From contig JABACD010000008.1 in NCBI GenBank assembly GCA_014237855.1, positions 148,505 through 195,180 on the forward strand: a stretch of 46,676 nucleotides of DNA, in the 5' to 3' direction. The position numbers and the translations under genes are program-made. Positions 1 through 8,962 of the stretch are shown here, piece by piece. Positions within the stretch are counted from its first letter, which is position 1, and the number at the start of each line of letters is the position of its first letter. The notes beneath the pieces are model-generated. The model was given only the letters and a program-made list of their open reading frames with translations. It had not been told where the DNA came from and ran no database searches. Source of the DNA: Planctomycetota bacterium (lineage in GTDB: Bacteria; Planctomycetota; UBA1135; GCA-002686595).

Positions 1-503
1 CGAGTTCCAGAGCTGACCCCATCAGGGCGTTCGACTGAGGCGATGATCTCGATCACATCTGCACCGTCATCCAGATTGGGATAGCGGCTGACCACCTCCA
101 CCTGAGTATCGACCACACTTCCGTCCTGATCTCGGACAGAGAAGGGTGAGGTCACCGTATCCAGAGGGTAGAGCCCCTTTGGCATCGGTAGCGTTCCCCT
201 CAAGAAGAACTCATCAACGCTCGGCGCTCCAAGCTCGAACTCGGCCACCACATCGCCGATTTGAAATTCGTTGACGAAGCTGTCACCCGGATCTGGAGGT
301 GAGGAGGTGTCGGTCAGCGACTCTCCTCCGCCTCCAGAACAACTTGCCAGTAGCAGGAGCAAAACGCCTGCCAGACGCCCTACGCCAGGTCGGAATCCAC
401 CAACGGCGAACCCTACGACAATTCCCTTGTGCAATCTGACTCCCAACCCGTCGACCTTCCTGACTCCAAGTTTCCTGGCAGCCCGGCGTGATCCGATCCC
501 CAT
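1..503 (-). CDS. Partial secreted lipoprotein of unknown function (C-terminus beyond window)
   Basis: An open minus-strand frame runs from an ATG at 503 to the left edge without a stop. A hydrophobic stretch (VLLLLLASC) ends in a lipobox, with the lipidated Cys near residue 55 from this ATG, followed by a flexible SGGGGES linker. The mature part has acidic, beta-rich sequence (for example FQIGDVVAEFELGAP and PNLDDGADVIEIIASVE) typical of an exported domain. A TTG at 432-434 would give a more usual 31-residue signal peptide and is an equally good start; neither has a convincing Shine-Dalgarno site. The protein should be attached to a membrane facing the periplasm or outside. I recognise no family. 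It is divergent from the sulfotransferase gene, with about 230 bp between them. Confidence 0.7.
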   Translation of the reverse strand, partial: MGIGSRRAARKLGVRKVDGLGVRLHKGIVVGFAVGGFRPGVGRLAGVLLLLLASCSGGGGESLTDTSSPPDPGDSFVNEFQIGDVVAEFELGAPSVDEFFLRGTLPMPKGLYPLDTVTSPFSVRDQDGSVVDTQVEVVSRYPNLDDGADVIEIIASVERPDGVSSGT

Positions 504-679
504 CGGCGCCCTGCTGCCTTCCCGGGACTACCACTCGACGGCCGCCTATCCGGGTCTGTTCCCAAAACAGAATTTCCTATAAATCCGCCCAATTTGGAGC
601 GTTCGTTCCGATTGTTTTTGCCCGAAGAGGAGTCTCCTGGAGCCACGGGGGCTCGCGGAACGAAATTCTCGTGCCCGGA

Positions 680-706
680 GGGCTGCAGCCCCCCCACCCG
701 GGTGGG
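680..706. other. Two adjacent perfect palindromes upstream of the sulfotransferase gene
   Basis: GGGCTGCAGCCC (680-691) and CCCACCCGGGTGGG (693-706) are each perfect palindromes, one base apart, 31-57 bp before the ATG at 737. They could be a dimeric regulator site or a leader structure, or chance in GC-rich DNA. No T-tract follows, so they do not look like a terminator. Confidence 0.3.
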
Positions 707-736
707 CGATACTCTTCGCGGACTTCTGACCCAGCC

Positions 737-1531
737 ATGATCATCAGCCACACCCACCGCTTCGTCTTCATCGAGGTTCCTCTCACGGGGACGACTGCCA
801 TCGCGAGAGAGCTCCGGGCAAGCTACGGGGCTGAGGAGATCCTGGGCAAGCACGCCCACCTCTCGGAATTCCTACGTGTAGCGAGTCCCGCAGAAAGAGA
901 GTACCGGGTCTGTGCCGGGGTCCGTCACCCCCTAGACCGCCTGCTCAGCTACTTCACGAAGTTGCGCAACAACCACAAGGGAGCCTTCGATAGTCCCAAG
1001 CAGTTCGAGGAGAAGGGCGGTTGGGTTACCAGAGCAGATCGGGATCGCTTCCGCTTCATCCAGGAGTCAGGGGGCGACTTCGGCGCCTACTTGGATCACT
1101 TCCATGGGGGCAGTCGACCTAGCATCAGCCAGTACAACTGGGGGCGCAGTCGCTACGACCACGTCATCCGCTTCGAAAGACTCAACGAGAGCTTCTTCGA
1201 GTTTCTGAAGGGAATGGGGATCAACCCCATCAGAGACCTGCCTGCCGCAAACGTGACGGCGAATCGCGACAAGGACTTCTTCAGCGCGTATCCGGTGAAC
1301 TCCCGCAGCATGATGGTGCGGGTCTTCGGACCGCTGACGAGGGAGTGGGGCTATGACTTCCCCGAGGAGTGGGGTGATACCAGGCCCCCCCTCTCGAGTC
1401 GCCTTCAGTACGCCCTCTGGAACACCGCCGGCCGTTTTTCGACGGAAGTGCTCAAACTCACCCCACGCCACTATCAGCAGCTACGTATCAAGCTAAACCG
1501 CCGGCAGAAACAAGAACCCGCCCACCATTGA
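737..1531 (+). CDS. Sulfotransferase family protein (Sulfotransfer_2-like)
   Basis: This 264-residue protein probably transfers sulfate from PAPS to a carbohydrate or other acceptor. The start at 737 opens with MIISHTHRFVFIEVPLTGTT, where the 5'-phosphosulfate-binding loop is expected. The 3'-phosphate motif appears as VRHPLDRLLSYF, followed by KLRNNHKGAF. The frame stays open upstream to 488, but that part is low-complexity and not protein-like. In most sulfotransferases the loop is P-K-[ST]-G-[GT]-T; here it is P-L-T-G-T-T, so the usual Lys is a Leu. I believe a subgroup with a PLTG-T loop exists, so this may be a subfamily trait and not decay. No signal peptide is seen, so it is likely cytoplasmic. 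The secreted-protein gene 44 bp downstream is probably co-transcribed. The acceptor is unknown. Confidence 0.75.
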   Translation: MIISHTHRFVFIEVPLTGTTAIARELRASYGAEEILGKHAHLSEFLRVASPAEREYRVCAGVRHPLDRLLSYFTKLRNNHKGAFDSPKQFEEKGGWVTRADRDRFRFIQESGGDFGAYLDHFHGGSRPSISQYNWGRSRYDHVIRFERLNESFFEFLKGMGINPIRDLPAANVTANRDKDFFSAYPVNSRSMMVRVFGPLTREWGYDFPEEWGDTRPPLSSRLQYALWNTAGRFSTEVLKLTPRHYQQLRIKLNRRQKQEPAHH

Positions 1532-1575
1532 GGGGTTGGGCGTAACGCGCCCATCCGGGGTTCCCTGGCCAATCC

Positions 1576-3252
1576 ATGCTATCTCTTCCAGTCCTCCTGC
1601 TCCTGCCTCTCCTGGGCGGCCCGCTCGCCGCTCAGGAGCAGCAAGACGAACCCACCTGGCCCGAAGCCCCTCCGGTGATGATCCAGTGGGATCCACGGGG
1701 GCCTGCCGAGCAGCTGGAGCAATCCTTCGAGCCCACCGAGTGGATCGTGGAGCAAGGCCGTCGTCGCCACGCCCGGGTCAACCATCGGGTTGACGATGTC
1801 GCCTTCTGCGTCTGGTTCGAGCAGTTCCGGGGTGTCAATGCAACTCGGGTGACCGTGGCTGCCATCAACGGTCTTCAAGATGCAGGGCCACGGTACTTCG
1901 AGCGCTATGCAATCTTCGTCGAGGGGGGCCAACGCGAGGAGATCGTCGGCAAGCACGTGATCCTGCCCAGGGGGGCGCTCCTGAGACGCTGGTCCACGGG
2001 CCCTGGTGCGAGTGTCCTCCGCGAATGGCGCCACGTCGACGACAACAAGCCGGTACCCGCCTGGGCGATCAGCGGAGCAAAGAAGGACACAGCCAAGCGC
2101 ACCTCTTTTCCCTTCCGAAACATGGGAGGCAAGCCGATCGACCTGGGTCCCTACCTCTTCTTCTGGGGAAACAAGTCCCTGGGTGACTCACACGGCGGCT
2201 GGGGAATCGGCCCCTTTCATGGGGGCCCGGAAGACTGGCTGGCCTGTGCTGCCGGACGCCAGAACCGCGAGGCAGAGATGATGCTGAGCTTCCAGCGGCC
2301 GATCTGGCTGCTGGATGACGACTTCACCCCTCTGCAGCTGCAAGTGCCCTACTGGATGGGTCGCACTGAGGCTCATGAGCCGCCCCAGTACCAGTACGAG
2401 CTTGACGACTGGTGCCCCTACGCCAGGACCCTAGCCCAGTACAAGTTTGCTGACTACACCCATCTCTCGCGAGGCACCAGCGGCGCCGCTGCGGTCGCCA
2501 GTTACGACATCTTCGGCGTCGAGTGCCTGCGAGCCGTACTGACCGACTTCAAGATGGCGCAGAGCCTCACGCGCGTCATTGGGCAGGACGAGGATGGAAA
2601 CGATCTACTCCATCCCGGGGCCCTTCAAGACAATCCACTACTGTTCCCCCTGTGGAAGAAGATCGAGACCGTTAGCGGTCCGACCTCCAGTGGTGGAGAC
2701 CGCGGCCTGGCGCACTGGCTTCGCCTCTTGCGCTGGTGTCGCGGCCACATCCCTCCCGAGGAACTCGAACCATGGGAAGAAGGTCTACGTCAGCTCGTAC
2801 GCGGACTCGCGGATCAGTACGGCGTCACCAATTGCAACGACACCCCCACCTGGGTCAGCAAGAAATCGGGGCAACTCTCCAGCCCCCTCAAGCCGCCCTT
2901 TGCCAAGACCTTTCATCAGCAACTGGTGACCTATGAGTGCCTGCAATTCGGCGGACTCGACGACATCGGTCAGGCCGGAAAGCGCTTTCTGACACCCAAG
3001 CCCCCGATGTACTTCGAGGTTCGCGAGGGAAAGCCCAACCAGACGGTCAAGCAGCGAAACCACTCTGCGAGCCGGGTCCAGAAGAACAAGAAGTGGGCCT
3101 ATGAGGCCTATGCAAACTTCACACACGACATCATTGCCGGTCACAAGGGCGCGAGTGTCTTCCTCAAGCAGATGAGCACCCGAGGCGTGAATGGAAGCTC
3201 CCAGGACCTGGACTGCACACCGCGATTCTTGTGGGAGAAGTGGGCACGCTGA
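1576..3252 (+). CDS. Secreted protein of unknown function (558 aa)
   Basis: A clear signal peptide (MLSLPVLLLLPLLGGPLAAQ, cleavage after LAA or AAQ) starts an exported protein that I cannot assign to a family. The mature part is rich in Trp, Tyr and Gly-His pairs (GPYLFFWGNKSLGDSHGGWG, IGPFHGGPEDW) with scattered Cys residues. The pattern suggests a globular extracellular or periplasmic domain, perhaps an enzyme. The second half is more helical (GLAHWLRLLRWCRGHIPPEE, then a basic stretch with KNKKWAYEAYANF). No repeats, transmembrane helix or C-terminal anchor are seen. It lies 44 bp after the sulfotransferase on the same strand, so the two may be functionally linked, for example as modifying enzyme and exported partner, but this rests on position only. 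A 6-bp hairpin (3257-3274) without a T-tract follows the stop. Confidence 0.75.
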   Translation: MLSLPVLLLLPLLGGPLAAQEQQDEPTWPEAPPVMIQWDPRGPAEQLEQSFEPTEWIVEQGRRRHARVNHRVDDVAFCVWFEQFRGVNATRVTVAAINGLQDAGPRYFERYAIFVEGGQREEIVGKHVILPRGALLRRWSTGPGASVLREWRHVDDNKPVPAWAISGAKKDTAKRTSFPFRNMGGKPIDLGPYLFFWGNKSLGDSHGGWGIGPFHGGPEDWLACAAGRQNREAEMMLSFQRPIWLLDDDFTPLQLQVPYWMGRTEAHEPPQYQYELDDWCPYARTLAQYKFADYTHLSRGTSGAAAVASYDIFGVECLRAVLTDFKMAQSLTRVIGQDEDGNDLLHPGALQDNPLLFPLWKKIETVSGPTSSGGDRGLAHWLRLLRWCRGHIPPEELEPWEEGLRQLVRGLADQYGVTNCNDTPTWVSKKSGQLSSPLKPPFAKTFHQQLVTYECLQFGGLDDIGQAGKRFLTPKPPMYFEVREGKPNQTVKQRNHSASRVQKNKKWAYEAYANFTHDIIAGHKGASVFLKQMSTRGVNGSSQDLDCTPRFLWEKWAR

Positions 3253-3283
3253 AGGATCGGTTCGTCCCAACCGACAGGGCGAT

Positions 3284-4519
3284 TCAGCTGCTGCTGCGCC
3301 CCTGACGACGGGCGAGGTCCCGGTGGAGGGTCGCGAGAGCCTCCCCGATACGATCCCAGTCATAGCTTGTTTCCACACACTGCCGAGCCGAGGCTCCCAT
3401 GCGCTCGGCCAGGCCTGGATCTGACAGCAGCTCTCCAATGGCCTCTGCAAACTGCACGGGGTCGTCACGGAGCAAGATATCCTGACCCTCGTGAGTCTCG
3501 ATCCCTTCTGCACCAATCCGGGTAGAGACTGTCGCCTTCCCGAGGGCGAACGCCTCGAGAACCTTGAGGCGAGTGCCGGATCCATACCGAATGGGAACGA
3601 CATAGACCGCGGCGGGATGAACCCAATCGCGAACATCCTCGACGAAGCCCGTGACGATGACGTCTTCTCTCTCCTCGCCACAAGCAACAAGCTTCGGCGG
3701 AGGATTCTTGCCGACTGCAATGAAACGGACCCCGGGAGACTTCTCCTGGATCAGTGGCAGGATCTCCTCGATGAAGTACAGGGCCGCGTCTTGGTTCGGC
3801 CCATAGGCGAGATCACCGACGAAGACAAGATCACTCCCGTCGCCGCTGGGCGAGACCTTCCGGGGTGTGAACTCGCTGCAGTCGACACCATTGGGGATCA
3901 CACTCACACCTATCCCCTCGTCCAGACCCAGGAGACGCTCGCGCTCGGTCCTTGAACAGACGATCACGTGTGCGACCTGCCGAAACACCCTCGGTTCATG
4001 GGACGAGAGCAGCCTGGCTTCCCGGCGGCAGACCCAACGCCGGGCAGCACTCTTCTCGACCTCGGCTCGGCGTTCGTAGTACTCGAAGAGCAAGTTGTGG
4101 GTGTCAATCACTGCTGGAGGGGAGCGGTCCAGGTCGAAGTAGAGCGCCGTGTCCAGGTGATTGATGTGGACGGAGGTGAACTCACCCGATGCCAGCTCCT
4201 CGAGCACAACCTCTTGGAGCAACTTGTTCTCGTTATGGACCAGGACCGCTGGAAGTCCGCGGAGCATGCTGCTCAGGAGGCCGCCCAGCAGGGCGACTGC
4301 GCCCTGGCTCTTGGAGTCCGGCACGAGTCGCACCCCGGAACACAGCTCACCCAGCACCCGTGCTCCCTCTCTGGCTCCGGGAGAACCATCCGTGGTTGAA
4401 CACAACACCACCTCGAATTCCCGGGCGAGGGCAGCCAGCATGAAGTAGGTACGAATGTTCCCCCCGGAGTCCTTCGGCCAGGGCAGCTGCTGGGACACGA
4501 ACAGAATCTTGGGGCCCAT
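3284..4519 (-). CDS. Glycosyltransferase family 4 protein
   Basis: This retaining GT-B glycosyltransferase (411 aa) moves a sugar from a nucleotide-sugar donor. The start at 4519 gives MGPKILFVSQQLPWPKDSGG, the typical first strand and glycine-rich loop; the frame runs further upstream to 5260, but that part is antisense to the antiporter gene and is not coding. The C-terminal Rossmann half begins near VFVGDLAYGPNQDAALYF and GVRFIAVGKNPP. The donor-binding region is at about residues 310-330 (YGSGTRLKVLEAFALGKA), with the Glu of the EX7E-type motif in VLEAF, followed by STRIGAEGIE. The opening resembles the TIGR03087-type transferases found near exopolysaccharide loci, but no such locus is visible here. 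It is divergent from the antiporter (46 bp apart). The acceptor sugar is unknown. Confidence 0.88.
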   Translation of the reverse strand: MGPKILFVSQQLPWPKDSGGNIRTYFMLAALAREFEVVLCSTTDGSPGAREGARVLGELCSGVRLVPDSKSQGAVALLGGLLSSMLRGLPAVLVHNENKLLQEVVLEELASGEFTSVHINHLDTALYFDLDRSPPAVIDTHNLLFEYYERRAEVEKSAARRWVCRREARLLSSHEPRVFRQVAHVIVCSRTERERLLGLDEGIGVSVIPNGVDCSEFTPRKVSPSGDGSDLVFVGDLAYGPNQDAALYFIEEILPLIQEKSPGVRFIAVGKNPPPKLVACGEEREDVIVTGFVEDVRDWVHPAAVYVVPIRYGSGTRLKVLEAFALGKATVSTRIGAEGIETHEGQDILLRDDPVQFAEAIGELLSDPGLAERMGASARQCVETSYDWDRIGEALATLHRDLARRQGRSSS

Positions 4520-4565
4520 GAGCCGGATCCTACGCAACCCTCGCCCACGAAGGTAGGCTGCTCGT

Positions 4566-6380
4566 ATGCATGCCGACCCCATGGTGACCACCTCCGCTGT
4601 CGCAATCGTCGCAGGAGTCTGTGGACAGGTGATCTCTCGCCGGTTGCGGATCCCTGCAATCCTGCCACTCCTGATCACCGGAGTCCTCCTCGGGCCCAGT
4701 GTCCTGGAATTGATCGACCCCGCCAGCCTGGGTAGTGGGCTCCGGGTTCTGGTCGGCTTCGCGGTGGCGATCATCCTCTTCGAGGGGGGGCTCTCCCTGA
4801 AGCCCTCGGCCTTTCGTACAGCGGGCAGGGCGATTCGCAACCTGGTCACCATCGGGGCCCTCATGACCTGGGGGGGCTGCGCTCTCGCAGCCCGCTGGCT
4901 GTTCCCCGACCTGGGCTGGGAGATGGCAATCCTGTTTGGAGCGCTGGTCATCGTCACCGGGCCTACCGTGATCCAGCCGCTCCTGTACATGGTCCGACCC
5001 AGACAGCGAGTTGCTGACGTGCTGCGGGGTGAAGCCATTCTGATCGACCCCATCGGCGCACTCCTCGCTGTCCTGGTACTCGAGTTCCTGGTCGAAGCTG
5101 ATGATGCTGGAACCGGACATGTGTTCTGGGCCTTCTTCCAGCGTGTAGGGGTGGGAGTCTTACTTGGTGGCGGCTGTGCACTGCTCCTCTCGTGGGTCCT
5201 GCGCAGGCCAAAGATCCTTGCTCGAGATCTACGCAACCTTGCCGTCGTAGCAGCTGCCATCGGCTCCTACGCCCTCTCGGAGAGCCTGCTCGGAGAGTCA
5301 GGTGTGCTCACCGTCACGCTTGCAGGGTTCCTGCTCGGTTGGATGCATCCACCTGGCCTCGAACAGGTAGAGGAGTTCAAGGGACAGCTGACACTGATGA
5401 TGGTCTCCATCGTCTTCGTGCTGCTGTCCGCAAACCTCGAGCTCTCGGGCCTGCTGGACCTGGGTTGGCCCGGCGTGGGGCTCGTACTCGCGATCATCTT
5501 CATCGTCCGTCCAGCCACCATTTTCAGCTGCACCACCGGGACAGAGCTGACCCTCAACGAAAAGCTCTTCCTCTCCTGGATTGCGCCCCGTGGAATCGTT
5601 GCTGCGGCAGTCTCCTCACTCTTTGCACTGGTTCTCGAATCGAAGGGAGAGCCCGGAGGACGAGTGGTCATGAACATGACCTTTGCCGTGATTGCCGGCA
5701 CCGTTGTCCTGCAGGCCCCCACAGCTCGTTTCGTTGCGAAGAGACTGAAGGTGCTCGAGGACCAGGCCAACGGCATCCTGTTCGTGGGCGCGAACCGAGT
5801 TGCTCGTGGTCTGGCGCGTGCACTGCACCGGGCGGGTTTCCCCATCCAGCTTCTGGACACGAGCTCCTATCAGGTAGAGCAGGCGCGCAAGATGGGAATG
5901 AATGCCACGCGGATAAACGCAGTGGACCCGCTCATGATCGAGAGGCTCGATCTGCACGGTATCGGTCACATGATCGCCGCCACGCCCAGTGACAGCCTCA
6001 ACCGGCTGGCAGTCCAGATCTATGCGGACGTCTTTGGCCGCGAAAACGTTCGCACCCTGCGAATGTCGAACTCACCGCAAGATGATGAATCCACGGACGA
6101 GCCCACCTATCTCTCGGGTGATCGCGTCATGTGGGAGGAGCTCGCACGCAGCTTCGAGCAAGACCGTGAAGTACTCACCGCTGAAGTCGATCAGGATCTC
6201 AACGTCGATGAACTCGGAGAGCTGATCGAGGATGCCATACCGCTCTTGGCCTACGACGCCAAGGGCAACCTCAAGTTCCTCGAGGGAGGCTCACAGCTGA
6301 GCAAGGGTGACCTGCTCTTCTACCTGAGTCCCGGTAAACCGAGCCTGGAGATCGATCAAGAAGCGGTCGTCGAGGCCTGA
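4566..6380 (+). CDS. Sodium/proton antiporter, CPA1/NhaP-like, with C-terminal TrkA-N (RCK) domain
   Basis: This 604-residue protein likely exchanges Na+ or K+ for protons across the inner membrane. The first ~390 residues hold about a dozen hydrophobic helices with family hallmarks: ITGVLLGPSVLELIDP, IILFEGGLSLKPSAFR, VTGPTVIQPLLYM, AILIDPIGALLAV (Asp in the ion-binding helix) and LSWIAPRGIVAAAVSS. From about residue 398 a soluble Rossmann domain follows (GILFVGANRVARGLARAL, FPIQLLDTS), then a C-terminal RCK-like part (ELGELIEDAIPLLAYDAKGN, LSKGDLLFYLSP). The VGANxVAR loop instead of strict GxGxxG is what I recall for NhaP-TrkA fusions, so nucleotide binding is plausible. A second ATG at 4581 is also possible; neither has a Shine-Dalgarno site. 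Confidence 0.9.
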   Translation: MHADPMVTTSAVAIVAGVCGQVISRRLRIPAILPLLITGVLLGPSVLELIDPASLGSGLRVLVGFAVAIILFEGGLSLKPSAFRTAGRAIRNLVTIGALMTWGGCALAARWLFPDLGWEMAILFGALVIVTGPTVIQPLLYMVRPRQRVADVLRGEAILIDPIGALLAVLVLEFLVEADDAGTGHVFWAFFQRVGVGVLLGGGCALLLSWVLRRPKILARDLRNLAVVAAAIGSYALSESLLGESGVLTVTLAGFLLGWMHPPGLEQVEEFKGQLTLMMVSIVFVLLSANLELSGLLDLGWPGVGLVLAIIFIVRPATIFSCTTGTELTLNEKLFLSWIAPRGIVAAAVSSLFALVLESKGEPGGRVVMNMTFAVIAGTVVLQAPTARFVAKRLKVLEDQANGILFVGANRVARGLARALHRAGFPIQLLDTSSYQVEQARKMGMNATRINAVDPLMIERLDLHGIGHMIAATPSDSLNRLAVQIYADVFGRENVRTLRMSNSPQDDESTDEPTYLSGDRVMWEELARSFEQDREVLTAEVDQDLNVDELGELIEDAIPLLAYDAKGNLKFLEGGSQLSKGDLLFYLSPGKPSLEIDQEAVVEA

Positions 6381-6624
6381 ACTGTCGACGAGAGAGGACG
6401 TGGTTCAATTGGGAGCAGCGACAGAACCCATGCGAAACCGCGCAATCAGGGGGGGTGCGGAGGCGCACACTACGTTCAGGGATGGTCAGGAAGGCCAAGG
6501 GGCTCGACCCAAATCGACGCTCTTCTTGAACATGGCATGGCTTTCGTAGCTGATAATCCCAGCAGCGCAGGCCCGGCCAACTCAAGAGAACCCGCGAGCA
6601 CAGCATCAGCAAGACAAGCCTCTC

Positions 6625-7917
6625 ATGACGAGTTCGATCCACCCGCGCGAGGTCCAAATCCTCACCCCACTGATCATCTGCGGAGCACTCCTCTGCACGA
6701 GGGGTTCGGCACAAGAGATGGTTGTGCCATCCTCACTCCAGGAGCGAGTGGAGGCCCCCAAGGAGCTGGAGCGCTCCGCACGACGAATCCTGCACTTCAA
6801 GCGAGGTGGAACCCAGATCGCAGTCGCACGCTTGGTCGGTGACCACTGGGAGGTCAAGACGAAGGAGGGCCACTGGCATGCCCACGCCAGGACAGATGTG
6901 AGCAGGGCGCCCAGGGAGTCCGAGGTCCGACGAGAACTCAAGAAGCGGTCAAAGGCAGCCCAGGCATCCGAGGGCCTCGAAGGCCGTGTAGCCCTGGCAC
7001 GCTGGACGGCTGCAGAAGGCCTGATCGAGGATGCCCTGAAGGAGGCCGATGCAATCCTCGAGCTGGAGCCGAACAACTCCGACACACTGGAGTTCCTCAC
7101 TGGCAGTCGCTTGATCGTCACTCCCAGCCTCAACGTCCCAGGTGAGGAGCTAGCCGAAGCCGTGGAGAAGCTCTCCCGCTGGGCCTCGAACTCTCCGCCA
7201 GCCGTCCGCGAGATCGCCATCCATCAGCTACGGGTGATCGAGGACACCGAGGCAATGCATGCGCGGCTTCTGGAAGGACTCTCCAACTTCTCAGTTCGAC
7301 GACGAGCCTTCAGCGCTCATGCCCTGGGGCGACTCTTTCCAGGCCAAGACGCCAGGCGGCTGCTGCAGCACGCCATTCTGGACACCAGCGCTGGTGTGCG
7401 CCGCCAGTCTGCACAGGCCCTGGGAAATGCACGCCAGCCCGAGCTGATCACGCCAGCGGTGCGCGCACTCAACAGCTCAAACATCCGTGTCCGCACCCAG
7501 GCTGCAGAAGCCCTGGGCTTCATGGGATACCCCGCAGCCGTCGAGCCCCTCATCGGATACATCACCGCAGCAGCTCAATCCACTGGAAGCGGCGGCAGGG
7601 TGCCTCATGGCTATCTCTTCGTGGGTACTCAGACGGCCTACATTCAGGACTTCGATGTGGAGGTAGCCACCTTCCAGGCGGTTGCTGACCCACAGGTGAA
7701 TGTCCTGCTCGAGGGCAGCGTGCTCGAAGCGGGCGTCTCCGGCGTGGTCGAGTACAGCTATGCCACCGAGGCTCGCGCAGCACGAACCTCACTGGGCCGC
7801 CTGACAGGCGCTGATCCAGGCAACACCGGACGCTCCTGGATGAGGTGGTGGAGCAAGAACGGTGCCCACTGGATGGAAAGTACTCCAGAGCCGACGGAAC
7901 ACAACGCGGGGTCCTGA
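6625..7917 (+). CDS. Secreted HEAT-repeat protein
   Basis: The N-terminus (ILTPLIICGALLCTRGSAQE) looks like a signal peptide, so the 430-residue protein is probably periplasmic. Residues ~30-90 form a small domain with a GHWHAH segment. A helical, TPR-like part follows (ALKEADAILELEPNNSDTLE), then HEAT repeats over roughly 185-310 (RRAFSAHALGRLFPGQDARR, VRRQSAQALGNARQPELI, VRTQAAEALGFMGYPAAVEP). The C-terminal ~110 residues are non-repetitive (PHGYLFVGTQTAYIQDFDVE). HEAT solenoids are protein-binding scaffolds, so this is more likely a structural or adaptor protein than an enzyme. The upstream 244 bp hold no convincing promoter. The gene converges on the oxidoreductase gene. The partner is unknown. 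Confidence 0.8.
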   Translation: MTSSIHPREVQILTPLIICGALLCTRGSAQEMVVPSSLQERVEAPKELERSARRILHFKRGGTQIAVARLVGDHWEVKTKEGHWHAHARTDVSRAPRESEVRRELKKRSKAAQASEGLEGRVALARWTAAEGLIEDALKEADAILELEPNNSDTLEFLTGSRLIVTPSLNVPGEELAEAVEKLSRWASNSPPAVREIAIHQLRVIEDTEAMHARLLEGLSNFSVRRRAFSAHALGRLFPGQDARRLLQHAILDTSAGVRRQSAQALGNARQPELITPAVRALNSSNIRVRTQAAEALGFMGYPAAVEPLIGYITAAAQSTGSGGRVPHGYLFVGTQTAYIQDFDVEVATFQAVADPQVNVLLEGSVLEAGVSGVVEYSYATEARAARTSLGRLTGADPGNTGRSWMRWWSKNGAHWMESTPEPTEHNAGS

Positions 7918-7983
7918 CGTCCCACCTGGTGGCCCAAGAGAGAGAGACTCCGCGCAGGTCGTCCCTCTTTCTCCTGAAGCGAC

Positions 7984-8943
7984 TCAGCTGAGCAGTGCTT
8001 CCACGGCCCGCATCACACCAAGCCCCTCGCCGAGAGTTGGTAGGCAGGAGGGCTCGCCACGGAGCAGCGCGGCGAGTTCTGTCAGCTGAGAATCGGCCCC
8101 GCGAGATTCCCCAGCCTCCGGCTCCAGCGACGCCCAGCCCTCGGCATCGCTCATCGAGACCTCGGCCCAGTCCTCGACTCGATACGAGCGCGACTCGCAG
8201 AAGAGCGTCCACCGATTGAAGTCCGGTGCCGCCCCACCGGCTCCAGCCAGCAGCGAGATCGGCACCTCACCCGCACGGTACTCTGCGACCACTCGGGTCT
8301 CCGTCGCCCCTGGCTCACGGTCGACACTCGCATGGACCAGTTCCAGGGGTGCCAGGACACGCTGGGTCAGGTAAGCAAAGTGCGAGAACACCTCCCGCGA
8401 GAAGCCCCCCTCAACATCTCCAGCCAACCAGGGCCCCGCCTTGTGCCAGGAGCGCGGCCACTGAGAGAAGTGCAGCACGATCTCACAACGCAGTGGGCGA
8501 CCGGCCGTGCCATCCAGGAGTTCACGCTCGAATCTCCGTAACCCTGGCAGGGTGGCGAACGGGAAGTTCATCACTGCCGCGAGTTTGGAGCTGCGTGCGA
8601 TGGTCACCAACTCCTCGGCACTCTTCAGGTCTACGGCCAGTGGTTTCTCAAGGAAGAGGCCCCGGCCACTCTCGAGGACTCGGCGAGAGAGATCGACATG
8701 GCTCGCGGGTGGTGTAGCAACGTAGATCAGGTCCAGATCATTCCTGGCCAACAGGGCATCGATGGTCCTGCACGCCTCGAACCCGAATTCGCTCGCCATC
8801 GCCGCGGTCACATCTGCTGCCAGATCGAATCCCGCCACGGCTTCGAAATGAGAGTGGACAGCGAGACTTCCCAGCATCCTCCTCCCCATCAATCCCAGCC
8901 CGACGATTCCTACCCGGAACGGCCCTGCACTTCTGGTGCTCAT
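7984..8943 (-). CDS. Gfo/Idh/MocA family NAD(P)-dependent oxidoreductase
   Basis: This 319-residue protein is a dehydrogenase of the glucose-fructose oxidoreductase/inositol dehydrogenase family. The dinucleotide-binding loop is VGIVGLGLMGRRM near the N-terminus, followed by VAGFDLAADV at the second strand and DLIYVATPPASHVDL. The signature EKP motif (GLFLEKPLAVDLKSAEEL) carries the catalytic-region Lys. The C-terminal half is the alpha/beta substrate domain (GFSREVFSHFAYLTQRVL, TETRVVAEYRAGEVP). No signal peptide is present, so it is cytoplasmic. Substrates in this family are usually sugars or sugar derivatives, and no neighbour narrows the choice. A possible small ORF ends 19 bp before its start. 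Confidence 0.9.
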   Translation of the reverse strand: MSTRSAGPFRVGIVGLGLMGRRMLGSLAVHSHFEAVAGFDLAADVTAAMASEFGFEACRTIDALLARNDLDLIYVATPPASHVDLSRRVLESGRGLFLEKPLAVDLKSAEELVTIARSSKLAAVMNFPFATLPGLRRFERELLDGTAGRPLRCEIVLHFSQWPRSWHKAGPWLAGDVEGGFSREVFSHFAYLTQRVLAPLELVHASVDREPGATETRVVAEYRAGEVPISLLAGAGGAAPDFNRWTLFCESRSYRVEDWAEVSMSDAEGWASLEPEAGESRGADSQLTELAALLRGEPSCLPTLGEGLGVMRAVEALLS

Positions 8944-8962
8944 GGCCAGACCCTAGCCGACC

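Noticed and set aside
3257..3274. Hairpin TCGGTT/AACCGA between converging genes as a terminator
   Set aside because: The stem is only 6 bp and no T-tract follows on either strand.
2785..3720. A 311-codon minus-strand frame across the convergent gap at 3253-3283
   Set aside because: It overlaps two well supported genes in the wrong frame and its product is low-complexity Arg/Ser-rich.
4520..5260. N-terminal extension of the glycosyltransferase frame
   Set aside because: This part is antisense to the antiporter and repetitive in Arg and Thr; the conserved glycosyltransferase start is at 4519.
6526..6557. TTGAAC and GATAAT as a promoter for the HEAT-repeat gene
   Set aside because: The spacing is 20 bases, too long for a normal sigma70 promoter.
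6271..6714. A 147-codon minus-strand frame in the gap after the antiporter
   Set aside because: It is Cys/Arg-rich noise spanning the ends of two real genes with no ribosome site.
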